Shown here: positions 5,062 to 5,093 of the stretch, piece after piece
How the letters are laid out: every line of letters begins with the position of its first letter
Numbering within the stretch: position 1 is the stretch's first letter
Assembly: GCA_937895985.1 (NCBI GenBank)
Contig: CALBKL010000043.1
Coordinates: 1 to 5,093, forward strand
Length of the DNA stretch: 5,093 nt
From: an uncultured Solobacterium sp.
GTDB lineage: Bacteria; Bacillota_I; Bacilli_A; Erysipelotrichales; Erysipelotrichaceae
Reading direction: 5' to 3'
Translations under genes and position numbers: made by a program
The notes under the pieces: generated by a model
What the model saw: the letters and a program-made list of their open reading frames with translations, nothing else
What the model was told of the DNA's origin: nothing
Databases searched by the model: none

Positions 5062-5093
5062 ATAGAATTTCGATAAATTTCTTTGTTTCTTCT
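5060..5093 (-). CDS. C-terminal tail of an unidentified minus-strand gene
   Basis: The minus strand entering from the right edge reads EETKKFIEIL and then TAA (5062-5060), followed at once by a minus-strand terminator. Ten residues cannot identify a product. The case for a gene is the correctly placed terminator. The reading frame is inferred from that stop; the other frames are not excluded. Confidence 0.5.
   Translation of the reverse strand, partial: EETKKFIEIL

Noticed and set aside
1..5093. Mobile element, phage or defence system
   Set aside because: No transposase, integrase, terminal inverted repeats, att-like duplications or defence-type domains were seen on either strand.

Overview
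The window is ordinary-looking, AT-rich chromosomal DNA from a low-GC Gram-positive bacterium (Firmicutes/Bacillota). The evidence is strong AAGGAGG-type ribosome binding sites, intrinsic terminators with T-runs, a PadR regulator paired with a HAAS/DUF4097 protein, and a sortase-type cell-wall adhesin. The non-canonical sorting signal (TPKTSD) would suit an Erysipelotrichia-like lineage, but that placement is a guess.

Layout, left to right. (1) Minus strand, 1-358: the N-terminal third of a FAD/NAD(P)-dependent oxidoreductase of the thioredoxin-reductase superfamily, with a good promoter and RBS; it is divergent from (2). (2) 547-1557, plus: asnA, ammonia-dependent asparagine synthetase, a single-gene unit with an extended -10 promoter and a terminator whose stem begins inside the stop codon. 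(3) 1646-3159, plus: a two-gene operon of a 100-aa PadR-family repressor and a 404-aa HAAS-DUF4097 fusion protein, coupled by an ATGA overlap. Its promoter is nearly consensus and lies within an inverted repeat that is probably the PadR operator. (4) 3319-4995, plus: a 558-aa MSCRAMM-like surface adhesin with a signal peptide, a two-part Cna-A-type adhesive head, an SpaA-type and a Cna_B-type stalk domain, and a C-terminal sorting signal. It is preceded by a perfect 15-bp palindrome next to a TATAAT box. (5) At the right edge, the last ten codons of a minus-strand gene converge on the adhesin, with terminators for both strands between them.

How the parts may relate: the oxidoreductase and AsnA are housekeeping enzymes. 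The PadR/HAAS-DUF4097 pair is the part least explained by known biology: PadR-HAAS pairs are widespread and linked to envelope stress, but here the DUF4097 partner has no membrane segment and is built on a repeat of about 19 residues ending in GD[IVL]D. The adhesin is a separate transcription unit. Its adjacency to the PadR operon suggests an envelope theme, but the sequence does not show that PadR controls it, because the two candidate operators differ. I see no mobile element, CRISPR array, tRNA, rRNA or clear riboswitch.
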